A stretch of DNA of 11,296 nucleotides, from the NCBI GenBank assembly GCA_910588595.1, contig CAJUQU010000105.1:1-11296 (forward strand), written 5' to 3'. Of this stretch, positions 1 to 6,729 are shown in pieces. Numbering within the stretch: position 1 is the stretch's first letter; the number at the start of each line of letters is the position of its first letter. The notes under the pieces are model-generated. The model was not told the origin of the DNA and did no database searches. It worked only from the letters and a program-made list of their open reading frames with translations. Source of the stretch: an uncultured Lachnospiraceae bacterium. GTDB taxonomy: Bacteria > Bacillota_A > Clostridia > Lachnospirales > Lachnospiraceae. The position numbers and the translations under genes were made by a program.

Positions 1-163
1 GACGCTATGGCGTCGTTATATAGATGGCGGGAATGATTTTTCAAACACGCTCTAGAGGCCTTTCATAAATGTAGGTACATTTTCTCGCCGCCTTGATATC
101 CTCCCCAAAGGGTAAAATCGCGACAAAACCGATTATTTGTTACATTATATCACCCATCTATAT
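1..163. other. Non-coding left edge with nested dyads
   Basis: I see no gene in the first 351 bases. The first half is rich in short inverted repeats: GACGC/GCGTC at 1-14 with a 4-base loop; ATATAGATGG at 18-27 pairing with CCATCTATAT at 154-163 (10 of 10 bases); and AAATGTA-GG-TACATTT at 67-82. The 18-27/154-163 pair would close a structure of about 146 nt. It could be the end of a repeated element whose 23-bp segment at 32-54 recurs at 6590-6612, or an RNA structure belonging to a unit to the left. Bases 164-295 show nothing further that I can name. Confidence 0.4.
32..54. repeat. 23-bp dispersed direct repeat, copy 1
   Basis: Exact 23-base match to 6590-6612. It begins AATGATTTTTC and ends AAACACGCTCTA. 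A shorter part (TCAAACACGCTC) recurs at 9823-9834. The flanks of the copies differ, so this is not one large duplication. It is probably the border or a conserved core of a dispersed element. Confidence 0.65.
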
Positions 164-296
164 TGTATACTTTACTTTTGGGCTTGAAAATATAGAATAC
201 AGAACAGCCTCGAATCTTTATTGTTCACATTTCGGGTGTTGATTTGATCGCGATATCTCCATAAAATTAGACAGTGTATCGCAGTACGAAAAGTAT

Positions 297-329
297 TGTG
301 ATATTTTTGTGACATTTTCGTGTTATCCT
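297..329 (+). promoter_or_regulatory. Response-regulator operon promoter with direct-repeat operator
   Basis: The extended -10 is TGT-TATCCT (321-329), with no good -35. Instead TGTGA boxes lie at 297-301 and 308-312, with an 11-bp period, and a third GTG lies at 320-322. OmpR-family regulators commonly bind tandem half-sites one helical turn apart. The same arrangement, with identical spacing to the -10, precedes the ABC operon at 2127-2159, which suggests autoregulation. Predicted transcription would start near 336, giving a very short leader. The ribosome binding site AAAGGA is at 337-342. Confidence 0.6.
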
Positions 330-351
330 ATAAGCGAAAGGAAGTGATGCC

Positions 352-1035
352 ATGAGGCTTTTAGTCGTTGAGGATGACCGTCTCTTGAACAATACGCTCT
401 GCTATAATCTTTCAGTGGCGGGCTACACAGTGGACGCTGCCATGACAAAATCAGCAGCCGTCAGTTTCTGTGAAGCGCAGGATTATGATCTGATTGTGCT
501 GGATGTCAATTTGCCGGATGGAAACGGATTTGACTTCTGTATGGAAATCAAAGAGCACCGTCCGGATACCGCCGTGATTTTCCTGACTGCAAACGATATG
601 GAAAGCGATATGCTGAGAGGGTTTGAATTGGGGGCAGACGATTATGTGACAAAGCCGTTCCATATCAGCGTATTTCGAAAAAAGGTTTCCGCTTTGCTGA
701 GCCGCATCCAGAAGCAGACAGGTGGAGATTGCTACACAGACGGCACACTGTCCGTCAATTTTTCGGAATTGACTGCCACTCTCGCAGGAGAGACGGTTAT
801 CTTCACGCCGATGGAATACCGTTTGCTAAAAGTGCTGGTGAGAAATCCGCAAGTCGTTCTGACCCGGCAGAGGCTCCTTGAAAAGTTGTGGGACGCAGAT
901 GAAAATTTTGTGGATGAACACGCATTGACTGTAGCGATCAGCCGTATCCGGGGAAAAATCGAAGCAGGCGGCATGCAGTATATCAAAACGGTCTACGGCA
1001 TGGGCTACATGTGGATTGGGGGGATAAAGAAGTGA
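352..1035 (+). CDS. OmpR/PhoB-family response regulator
   Basis: Cytoplasmic DNA-binding response regulator of 227 residues, the usual length for the family. The receiver domain (about 1-115) shows the acidic pair E7/D8-D9, the likely phospho-acceptor D51 in LIVLDVNLPDG, the conserved T79 (FLTAN) and K101 (VTKPF). A winged-helix DNA-binding domain follows (about 125-225), with the typical ending in YIKTVYGMGYMW. The ATG at 352 follows AAAGGAAG with good spacing. The gene overlaps the histidine kinase by 4 bases (GTGA at 1032-1035), so the two are translationally coupled. It presumably binds the GTGA repeats upstream of itself and of the ABC genes. The overall look is VanR/BceR-like, but I cannot assign a specific ligand or name. 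Confidence 0.93.
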   Translation: MRLLVVEDDRLLNNTLCYNLSVAGYTVDAAMTKSAAVSFCEAQDYDLIVLDVNLPDGNGFDFCMEIKEHRPDTAVIFLTANDMESDMLRGFELGADDYVTKPFHISVFRKKVSALLSRIQKQTGGDCYTDGTLSVNFSELTATLAGETVIFTPMEYRLLKVLVRNPQVVLTRQRLLEKLWDADENFVDEHALTVAISRIRGKIEAGGMQYIKTVYGMGYMWIGGIKK

Positions 1036-2063
1036 ATCACAGCAGACTTTCTATCAACTGCGCCTGTGCGGTGGGGGCAGCCTTTTGGGGTTCGTTTTCC
1101 ATGATGACCGTTACCGCGGCTTTTCTCTATACCAAAAATCCGGCAATCGTGTGGCTGGGGTTGCTGTTTATCCTGCTGCTGTTTACCTGTGCAGCTCTTT
1201 TCGTCGTCTTTCTGCGCCGGAAGCTGGCAGTGTTTTCGGACAGGCTGTGCGAAACAATGGATCATATGCTGGACGGAGTATCGGCTCCACCGCAAGTCTG
1301 TGAGGAAGAAGATTTGTTTTGCAAGATCGATCACCGGCTGATCCGCCTATATGAAGTTATGCGGGAAAACAGGGAGAGCATCGCAAACGAGAGGGCTGAT
1401 TTGCAGGAATTGATCTCTGATATTTCCCATCAGGTAAAGACGCCGATTGCGAATCTACAGATGATAAACGCCACTTTGCTGGAACAGCCTTTGACAGAGG
1501 AAAAGCGTCAGGAATTTTTGCAGGCATCCAGCAGCCAGCTTGAAAAACTGGACTTTCTTATGCGGGCAATGATAAAGACCTCTCGGCTGGAAATCGGTGT
1601 GATCTGTCTGGACAGAAAGACGCAGCCAATTTACGACACGTTGGCGGCGGCGCTGGGCGGGATTCTGCTGAGCGCAGAAAAGAAAGCGATTCATGTCAGT
1701 GCAGACTGTCCCTCCGATATACTGCTGACCCATGACAGGAAATGGACAAGCGAAGCCCTGTTCAATATTTTGGATAATGCTGTGAAATACACGCCGTCGG
1801 ATGGCGCTATCCAGGTGTCCGTTCAGAGCTGGGAGCTGTATGTGAAGATTGACATTACAGACAGCGGCAAAGGTATAGCGGAGAGCCGGCAGGGAATGAT
1901 CTTCAAACGCTTTTACCGGGAGGAAGAAGTACACGATGTGGAGGGCATCGGCATAGGGCTGTACCTCGCCCGTGAGATCGTCACCATGCAGGGTGGCTAT
2001 ATCAAGGTGACTTCGGCAGTGGGCAGCGGCTCTACATTTTCAGTGTTCCTGCCGCGCAATTAA
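1032..2063 (+). CDS. Membrane sensor histidine kinase with minimal extracellular loop
   Basis: Partner kinase of the upstream regulator, 343 residues from GTG 1032. That start gives a 4-base GTGA overlap with the regulator's stop. A GTG at 1011 in the same frame would add seven residues and is less likely. Two membrane helices (about 10-33 and 38-61) are separated by only about four residues (TKNP), so there is essentially no extracytoplasmic sensor domain. The HisKA H-box is SHQVKTP with phospho-accepting H133. The ATPase domain has the N-box FNILDNAVKY (N245, N249), DSGKGIA near 277 and GIGIGLYLA. This topology matches intramembrane-sensing kinases of the BceS type, which are known to sense through an ABC permease. 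The neighbouring exporter makes the same mechanism plausible here, by inference. Confidence 0.92.
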   Translation: MNHSRLSINCACAVGAAFWGSFSMMTVTAAFLYTKNPAIVWLGLLFILLLFTCAALFVVFLRRKLAVFSDRLCETMDHMLDGVSAPPQVCEEEDLFCKIDHRLIRLYEVMRENRESIANERADLQELISDISHQVKTPIANLQMINATLLEQPLTEEKRQEFLQASSSQLEKLDFLMRAMIKTSRLEIGVICLDRKTQPIYDTLAAALGGILLSAEKKAIHVSADCPSDILLTHDRKWTSEALFNILDNAVKYTPSDGAIQVSVQSWELYVKIDITDSGKGIAESRQGMIFKRFYREEEVHDVEGIGIGLYLAREIVTMQGGYIKVTSAVGSGSTFSVFLPRN

Positions 2064-2084
2064 ATACAATTGAATATATGAAAA

Positions 2085-2159
2085 GTCACGAAACTGTGAC
2101 ATTTCAAGGGTAAAAAACCAGCGACCTGTGACATTTCTGTGAGAATTGGCTGTTATGAT
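2085..2159 (+). promoter_or_regulatory. ABC operon promoter with regulator boxes
   Basis: The extended -10 is TGT-TATGAT (2151-2159). TGTGA boxes lie at 2127-2131 and 2138-2142 (11-bp period); from the second GTG to the -10 is 15 bases, exactly as at 309/324 upstream of the regulator gene. CTGTGACATTTC occurs twice, at 2094-2105 and 2126-2137, 32 bp or about three helical turns apart. The upstream copy forms part of a dyad GTCAC-N6-GTGAC (2085-2100). The absence of a canonical -35 suggests dependence on the activator. The ABC genes can therefore be transcribed separately from the two-component genes. Confidence 0.6.
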
Positions 2160-2189
2160 AGCGGCATCACAGAAAGGATGGTGCTTACC

Positions 2190-2855
2190 ATGAACGTTTT
2201 GCAGACAACTGATCTCAAAAAATATTACGGCGCGGAGCCGAACATCACAAAGGCGCTGGACGGTGTGTCGCTCTCCATTGAGCAGGGGGAATTTGTCGCC
2301 ATTGTCGGGACTTCCGGCAGCGGCAAGTCCACCCTGTTGAACATGATGGGCGGCCTGGATGTGCCGACCTCCGGCAGCGTCAAGGTAAAGGACAGGGAAC
2401 TGGCAAAACTGGACGACGAGCAGCTTACGATCTTCCGCCGGCGCAACATCGGCTTTGTCTTCCAAAACTACAATCTTGTCCCTGTTTTGAATGTCTATGA
2501 AAACATCGTCCTGCCCGTAGCGCTGGACGGCGATGCGGTGGATAAAAAATTTATGGACGAAGTAGTACGCATGCTGACCCTTGGGGACAAACTGAACAAT
2601 ATGCCGAACAATCTGTCCGGCGGGCAGCAGCAGCGCGTCGCCATAGCCCGCGCCCTCGTTTCCAAACCTGCCATCGTCCTGGCTGACGAACCGACAGGCA
2701 ATCTGGACAGCCGGACAAGCAGCGACGTGTTGGGGCTTTTGAAAGTTACCAGCGATACATTTCATCAAACCGTGGTGATGATCACGCACAACAACGAGAT
2801 CGCCCAGCTTGCCGACCGCATTGTCCGCATTGAGGACGGTAAAATCGTGCAGTAA
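2190..2855 (+). CDS. ABC transporter ATP-binding protein (MacB/BceA/LolD type)
   Basis: ATPase of 221 residues that would power the permease encoded next. All motifs are intact: Walker A GTSGSGKST (40-48), Q-loop Q92 (FVFQNYNL), signature LSGGQQQR (142-149), Walker B ending ADEPTGNLD (D166, E167) and H-loop H200 (ITHN). The spacing and the TGNLDS sequence are typical of the lipoprotein/macrolide/antimicrobial-peptide export branch. The start at 2190 is preferred because MNVLQTTDLKKYYG matches the usual beginning of this family and AAAGGA (2173-2178) lies upstream. In-frame ATG 2178 overlaps that site, and GTG 2139 lies inside the promoter. The stop is followed after 15 bases by the permease start, so the two genes form an operon. 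Confidence 0.95.
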   Translation: MNVLQTTDLKKYYGAEPNITKALDGVSLSIEQGEFVAIVGTSGSGKSTLLNMMGGLDVPTSGSVKVKDRELAKLDDEQLTIFRRRNIGFVFQNYNLVPVLNVYENIVLPVALDGDAVDKKFMDEVVRMLTLGDKLNNMPNNLSGGQQQRVAIARALVSKPAIVLADEPTGNLDSRTSSDVLGLLKVTSDTFHQTVVMITHNNEIAQLADRIVRIEDGKIVQ

Positions 2856-2870
2856 AGGAGGGGCAGGAAC

Positions 2871-5510
2871 ATGAATGATATTCTCTTTGGGAACAACAAT
2901 ACAAAAGTAATTAGAAACCTTTCAAAAAGGTATTTCAAGAAAAACAGGGTGCGAAATGTTACCGCGATCCTGGCTATCACAATGACAGCGTTTTTATTTA
3001 CTTCAATTATCTCTCTCGCATTTAACATGGTTTCTTCCCTGCAGCTCTCCATGTATATGCAAAAGGGAAGCAAGGCAGATGGTACGCTGAGTTATATGAC
3101 AGAAGAACAGTATCAGCAGCTTGCCAAGAGCGATCTCATTCAGGAAGCAGGGCACAGGCGTTTCCTTGCGTATGCCGGCAACGCTGTTGGCCATGCTGTT
3201 GAGATCAACTATGCTGACAGCGTACAGCAGGAATTGACATTCTGTGCGCCGAGCCACGGGGGCGCGCCCCAAAAGGCGAATGAGATTACCACCACCGACC
3301 GTGCGCTCAAGGCTTTGGGCGTCGAAGTCAAAATCGGCGCTTCGGTTCCGGTAGAATTTGAAGTGCGTGGGCAGACGTATCACTATGACATGGTGCTTTC
3401 CGGCTGGTGGGAAGCCCGCTACGATGATGTCAGCCGAATGATTGTATCAGAGCAGTTCGTAGAGGAAAACCCCGAAATATTCCAAAACACCTATGCAGCG
3501 GACGGGGAAATGGCAGGGCTTACGTTCTCTGATGTGGTGTTGAAAAACAAGGGAAATGTAAAAGACCAGTTAGAAGATTTTGTGCGCAGCATAGGTGCCA
3601 ACCCGGACAACATCGGGACCGATAATTTTATCCTTTGCAGCGCAAATCAAATGACTCAGGAAATGACATCAGGGGAAACCGTTTTATTTGCTGTGATAGC
3701 TGCGCTTTTATTTGTGGTATGCGGCTATCTGCTGATCTACAATGTTTTTGATATTTCTGTCATGCAGGATGTGCGGCAATATGGTTTGCTGCGGACGATC
3801 GGAACATCTTCCCGGCAGATTAAAAAACTGGTAATCCGGCAGGCATTCTGGCTGACCCTCATTGGTTTACCGGTCGGGTTGATCGCCGGCTTTTTTGCCG
3901 GATGGCTGGCACTGCCGGTTGTGATGAACTTTTTCCGCTTTGAACACAAGTCGGCAATGTCGGCTATGCAGATCTCAACTTCCCCTTTGATCTTTGTCAT
4001 TGCGTCCTTGTTTACAATTTTTACTGTATATATCAGCACGCGAAAGCCTGCAAAAAAAGCAGCGAATGTATCGCCGTTAGAAGCTGTCCGGTACACAGAA
4101 CAAGATGATCATAAAAGGAAATCTTTTAAGCGAATCCATGGAGCCAAACTGCCCCTCATGGCTTTGTCCAACTTCGGACGGAACAAACGGCGCTCGGCAT
4201 TTATTATCATTTCCTTGCTGCTATGCATGGTTTTTGTCAATTCGGCTGTCATTATCACGCAAAGCATCGATGAAGAAAAATTTATCAGCCGCAGCACAAA
4301 AACAGACTATACGGTTTATAACGCTATTGTTGCCAATGTTTATGAAGGGTTCAAATACCATTCAGACGAACTTCCCACATCGGTTGTTGATTTTATCAAC
4401 CAGCAACCGGCGATCGAAAGCGGGAGAAGCCTTTACCGAAACACGCTGGATGACACAAATGTGTTGGTTGATTATGGCATTGGGCGTTTATCCTGCTCAG
4501 GTACTTGGGAGGAAGAAGACGGTCGTATCAGTAGATCGTATAGTGGCTTTTCCATGTTGACTGCGCCCGAGGCGGAAAATCTTTTTTATGGAAATATCTA
4601 TGGGGCATCTGAACAGTTTTTCACTGATCTGACAATCTTTGATGGCGAAAAAGATGCAGAAGTTCTAAACCAGAAGTTGCAGACCGGGGAATATGTGATA
4701 CTTGGATGTTTTGTGGACAATCTGACCGGAGAGCCTAAAGAAACACTCCTTACAGAGCAGCTGCAAGTAGGAGACCGCATTTCTTTCTATAAAGAGGGCG
4801 AACTGTTTCAGACTTGTACGATCCTCGCAAGGGCAAAGGTGGTAGGCATGGAAAGAGAAACGAATTCGTCGACGACCGCACAGAATAACATCGGAAGAGA
4901 TGCCCCGCTCATCTACATGACCGACAGTATGTTCATGCAGATCTATGACAATCCAACCAGATTCAGTTATGGGTTCAATGTGTCCGAGGGGCAGGAAGCA
5001 CAGATAGATGCTTTTTTGAGTGATCTCACACAAAACAATCCCGCTGTTGCCTATACCTCCACCGAACTGCTGAAACAACAAACGGCATCCATGCGAATCA
5101 TTGTTTTGCTGGTGGGCGGCATGATCGCAGCGATCATGGCTTTTGCCGGGCTGATCAACTTTACCAATATGATGATCACCAGCATTATTGCCCGCCGCAA
5201 CGAATTTGCTACGATGCAGAGCATTGGCATGACAAACCGGCAGCTTCGCCGTCTAATGGTCTATGAGGGGTTATATTATGCCGCGGGAGCAGATATAGCT
5301 GGCTGTATGACCGCGGTTATATTTGCGCTGACAGTCCTGAAAAATGCCTTGAATGCGCCATCTATGTGGTTCTTTACGATGCACTTTACGCTGGCTCCTG
5401 CTCTGATCGTGGCATTGGTCTATGTATTTCTGGCAACGGTCATTCCTGCCATTGCGCTGCATTTCTTTAACAATGGAACGGTAGTCGAGCGGTTGAGAAT
5501 GGTGGAATAA
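2871..5510 (+). CDS. FtsX-like ABC transporter permease with two extracytoplasmic domains
   Basis: Membrane subunit of 879 residues, preceded by a strong AAAGGAGG (2854-2861, nine-base spacer). By hydrophobicity I count eight helices in two similar sets of four. The first set is at about 30-52, 268-293, 322-350 and 370-388; the second at about 443-465, 741-765, 798-825 and 840-865. Each set encloses a large outside domain (about 55-265 and 466-738). The helices near 268-388 and 741-865 carry FtsX features: the cytoplasmic segments VRQYGLLRTIGTSSRQIKKL and FATMQSIGMTNRQLRRL are clearly related repeats. Exporters of this type act on antimicrobial peptides, lipids or macrolides. The substrate here is unknown. 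It differs from classical BceB, which has ten helices and one large loop. Confidence 0.93.
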   Translation: MNDILFGNNNTKVIRNLSKRYFKKNRVRNVTAILAITMTAFLFTSIISLAFNMVSSLQLSMYMQKGSKADGTLSYMTEEQYQQLAKSDLIQEAGHRRFLAYAGNAVGHAVEINYADSVQQELTFCAPSHGGAPQKANEITTTDRALKALGVEVKIGASVPVEFEVRGQTYHYDMVLSGWWEARYDDVSRMIVSEQFVEENPEIFQNTYAADGEMAGLTFSDVVLKNKGNVKDQLEDFVRSIGANPDNIGTDNFILCSANQMTQEMTSGETVLFAVIAALLFVVCGYLLIYNVFDISVMQDVRQYGLLRTIGTSSRQIKKLVIRQAFWLTLIGLPVGLIAGFFAGWLALPVVMNFFRFEHKSAMSAMQISTSPLIFVIASLFTIFTVYISTRKPAKKAANVSPLEAVRYTEQDDHKRKSFKRIHGAKLPLMALSNFGRNKRRSAFIIISLLLCMVFVNSAVIITQSIDEEKFISRSTKTDYTVYNAIVANVYEGFKYHSDELPTSVVDFINQQPAIESGRSLYRNTLDDTNVLVDYGIGRLSCSGTWEEEDGRISRSYSGFSMLTAPEAENLFYGNIYGASEQFFTDLTIFDGEKDAEVLNQKLQTGEYVILGCFVDNLTGEPKETLLTEQLQVGDRISFYKEGELFQTCTILARAKVVGMERETNSSTTAQNNIGRDAPLIYMTDSMFMQIYDNPTRFSYGFNVSEGQEAQIDAFLSDLTQNNPAVAYTSTELLKQQTASMRIIVLLVGGMIAAIMAFAGLINFTNMMITSIIARRNEFATMQSIGMTNRQLRRLMVYEGLYYAAGADIAGCMTAVIFALTVLKNALNAPSMWFFTMHFTLAPALIVALVYVFLATVIPAIALHFFNNGTVVERLRMVE

Positions 5511-5748
5511 ATCTTATAATTTGAAAAACCAGGGATTTTCCCTGGTTTTTAAGTTTGATGCGCCCCATGCAGCTTACAATTCTAATTTCTTTGCTCTGAC
5601 GCTGCACAAGTTCCCCACAGTCACGCGCCGCATCTTCCACAAGGGTTATCATCATTTCAGTCAGTGGGATCACAACGCGTCTCTCCTTGTAATAGACGAC
5701 AGCAATGGTGCCGTTTTCTTTCTGGGCGCCCTCGGTTGCTGTTTTGAA
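5467..5748 (-). pseudogene. Minus-strand coding remnant of unknown family
   Basis: On the minus strand a 94-codon open stretch begins right after a TGA (5749-5751) and has coding-like composition between about 5745 and 5555. It includes YYKERRVVIPLTEMMITLVE and a following acidic/basic helix-like stretch to IVSCMGRIK. It lacks an early start codon; the first ATG is at 5673, and the strongest-looking part lies upstream of it. Its 3' end runs through the terminator hairpin into the permease gene, so both ends look lost. I do not recognise the family. It may be the surviving C-terminal part of a gene cut by rearrangement. A chance open frame cannot be excluded. The plus-strand open frames across the same bases look less protein-like. 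Confidence 0.35.
5524..5550. terminator. Rho-independent terminator after the ABC operon
   Basis: A perfect 11-bp stem, AAAAACCAGGG / CCCTGGTTTTT, with the five-base loop ATTTT, lies 13 bases after the permease stop. A-tract and T-tract flank both sides, so it could terminate transcription in either direction. Confidence 0.9.
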
Positions 5749-5758
5749 TCAAATTAGA

Positions 5759-5787
5759 TTGTGGGAAATGCCTTTTTGTTATATAAT
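5759..5787 (+). promoter_or_regulatory. Sigma-A type promoter upstream of antitoxin
   Basis: TTGTGG (5759-5764), a 17-base spacer and a consensus TATAAT (5782-5787). The leader to the antitoxin start would be about 130 nt. It contains only very short open frames, such as 5861-5902 after AAGAGGAAAG, which I do not call as genes. The remaining bases of the 5551-5926 gap hold the minus-strand remnant and nothing else I can identify. Confidence 0.7.
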
Positions 5788-5926
5788 ATTTAAAGAAGAA
5801 AGCGTCCGGACTGTAAAATACGGATCAGCGCATGTCGGTATAAAGAGGAAAGATGCGTCAATGGTTTTTATGAAGAAAATCATCAGAAATGGTAATTACT
5901 GAGAAGAATATGGATGTGGTATTGAT

Positions 5927-6262
5927 ATGATGTCATTACAGGAACAGATAGTTCAGAAAGTCAACAGCTTGTCAGAAGATAATTTACAGTTCTTATCGGA
6001 AATGATAGAGCGCTTTATGTGGACTGGATCGGAAGAAGAAAAAGCAGAGCCAGATTCCAATTCCAATCGATATTCAGGCATGTTGGATGACAGCAATTTT
6101 AAAAATGAAGGTAATGGCGTGCTGACAACTAAAATGAAAGCATTTATAGAATTAGAAGAAATGTTGACTCCGGTATCAGAAGAACTGGATTATGATAAGG
6201 AACTGGCGGAAGCAGCCTTTTTATGTCGATACGAGAAAAATCATAAGCCTTTGTGCAAGTGA
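5927..6262 (+). CDS. Antitoxin-like protein, C-terminus altered by deletion
   Basis: Small acidic protein of 111 residues encoded directly upstream of a PIN-domain toxin remnant. The N-terminal segment (SLQEQIVQKVNSLSEDNLQF, then LSEMIERFM) is an amphipathic helix pair of the kind seen in antitoxins of the DUF2281/VapB-like class. The middle is a low-complexity acidic linker, and LDYDKELAEA near 95 looks like the toxin-binding tail. After that the reading frame passes into DNA that in another frame encodes the toxin, so the last 13 or so residues (ending HKPLCK) are probably not original. The start could be ATG 5927 or ATG 5930. The ribosome binding site is weak. Antitoxin identity is inferred from gene order and the toxin remnant more than from strong motifs. 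Confidence 0.6.
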   Translation: MMSLQEQIVQKVNSLSEDNLQFLSEMIERFMWTGSEEEKAEPDSNSNRYSGMLDDSNFKNEGNGVLTTKMKAFIELEEMLTPVSEELDYDKELAEAAFLCRYEKNHKPLCK

Positions 6263-6635
6263 GAAAGTGCAGGGAGTTATCGCGTTTCATAGTCTGCCTA
6301 ATATCTTCTATATTTTAAGAAAAAGTCATTCAGATACTGACAGGAGGAAAATGTTGAGAAGATTGTGCTTGGTGCTGCGTGTGGTAGGTGCAAGCCATGA
6401 AAGGGTTTGTTCTGCAATAGAACGCGATGATTTTCCGGATTTTGAGGATTGCCTCCAAGATGAATGTGCAAAAGAAATTTCTGCTGATTTCATTGTAACA
6501 AGAAATATAGAAGATTTTCGAAGCGCTAAAGTAAAAGCGATAACTCCTCGGGATCTTCTGGTGTTGGTTGGTGAGGGCAAACAATTGGAAATGATTTTTC
6601 AAACACGCTCTAATTTATGTACGATTGAAGACTAG
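6192..6635 (+). pseudogene. PIN-domain (VapC-like) toxin, N-terminus deleted
   Basis: From about RKQPFYVDTRKI (6207 on) the frame reads as a PIN-domain ribonuclease. It continues through GVIAFHSLPNIFYILRK, the acidic motif DFPDFEDCLQ and the C-terminal ADFIVTRNIEDF...VKAITPRDLL, where the fourth conserved position is D/N-rich. PIN proteins begin with a strand carrying the first catalytic Asp (DTNV-like) and about 15-20 residues before the RxPF position; these are missing. Upstream the DNA is antitoxin sequence in a different frame. ATG 6192 opens this frame but lies inside the antitoxin gene without a ribosome binding site. The product, if made, should be inactive as a nuclease. The tail after RDLL extends into the dispersed 23-bp repeat (6590-6612), so the original stop may also have been lost. 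Confidence 0.7.
6590..6612. repeat. 23-bp dispersed direct repeat, copy 2
   Basis: Identical over 23 bases to 32-54. It lies inside the last codons of the PIN open frame, past the point where PIN homology normally ends, and contributes the residues MIFQTRS. Insertion of a repeated element at the toxin's 3' end is the simplest reading. Confidence 0.65.
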
Positions 6636-6671
6636 TACTTGTGGCGGTTGCCGTGTCCTATATTTATGAAG

Positions 6672-6680
6672 TGATATGAT
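6672..6680 (+). promoter_or_regulatory. Extended -10 promoter for the HAD fusion gene
   Basis: TGA-TATGAT is an extended -10, with no convincing -35 at 17 bases (CGTGTC). The surrounding sequence GAAGTGATATGATC resembles the promoter before the acetyltransferase gene (GAAAGTGATATAATC, 8252-8266). Confidence 0.45.
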
Positions 6681-6729
6681 CAAAACATGAAAGATATGGA
6701 CGAATGAACATTGATAGAGGAGTGTAAGT

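Noticed and set aside
1011..1031. Upstream GTG 1011 as the kinase start
   Set aside because: It would overlap the regulator by 25 bases; GTG 1032 gives the common 4-base overlap and an N-terminus closer to the first membrane helix.
1455..1934. 159-codon minus-strand open frame inside the histidine kinase gene
   Set aside because: Antisense shadow of conserved kinase motifs; rich in residues typical of shadow frames, with no start signal.
2040..2789. 249-codon minus-strand open frame across the ATPase gene
   Set aside because: It is fully antisense to an ATPase with every motif intact, has no ribosome binding site and no recognisable domain.
4105..4560. 151-codon plus-strand open frame within the permease gene
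   Set aside because: Out-of-frame shadow; the permease frame is continuous and shows paired FtsX repeats on both sides.
5521..5757. 78-codon plus-strand open frame after the ABC operon
   Set aside because: Begins inside the terminator stem; no ribosome binding site; the opposite strand looks more coding-like.
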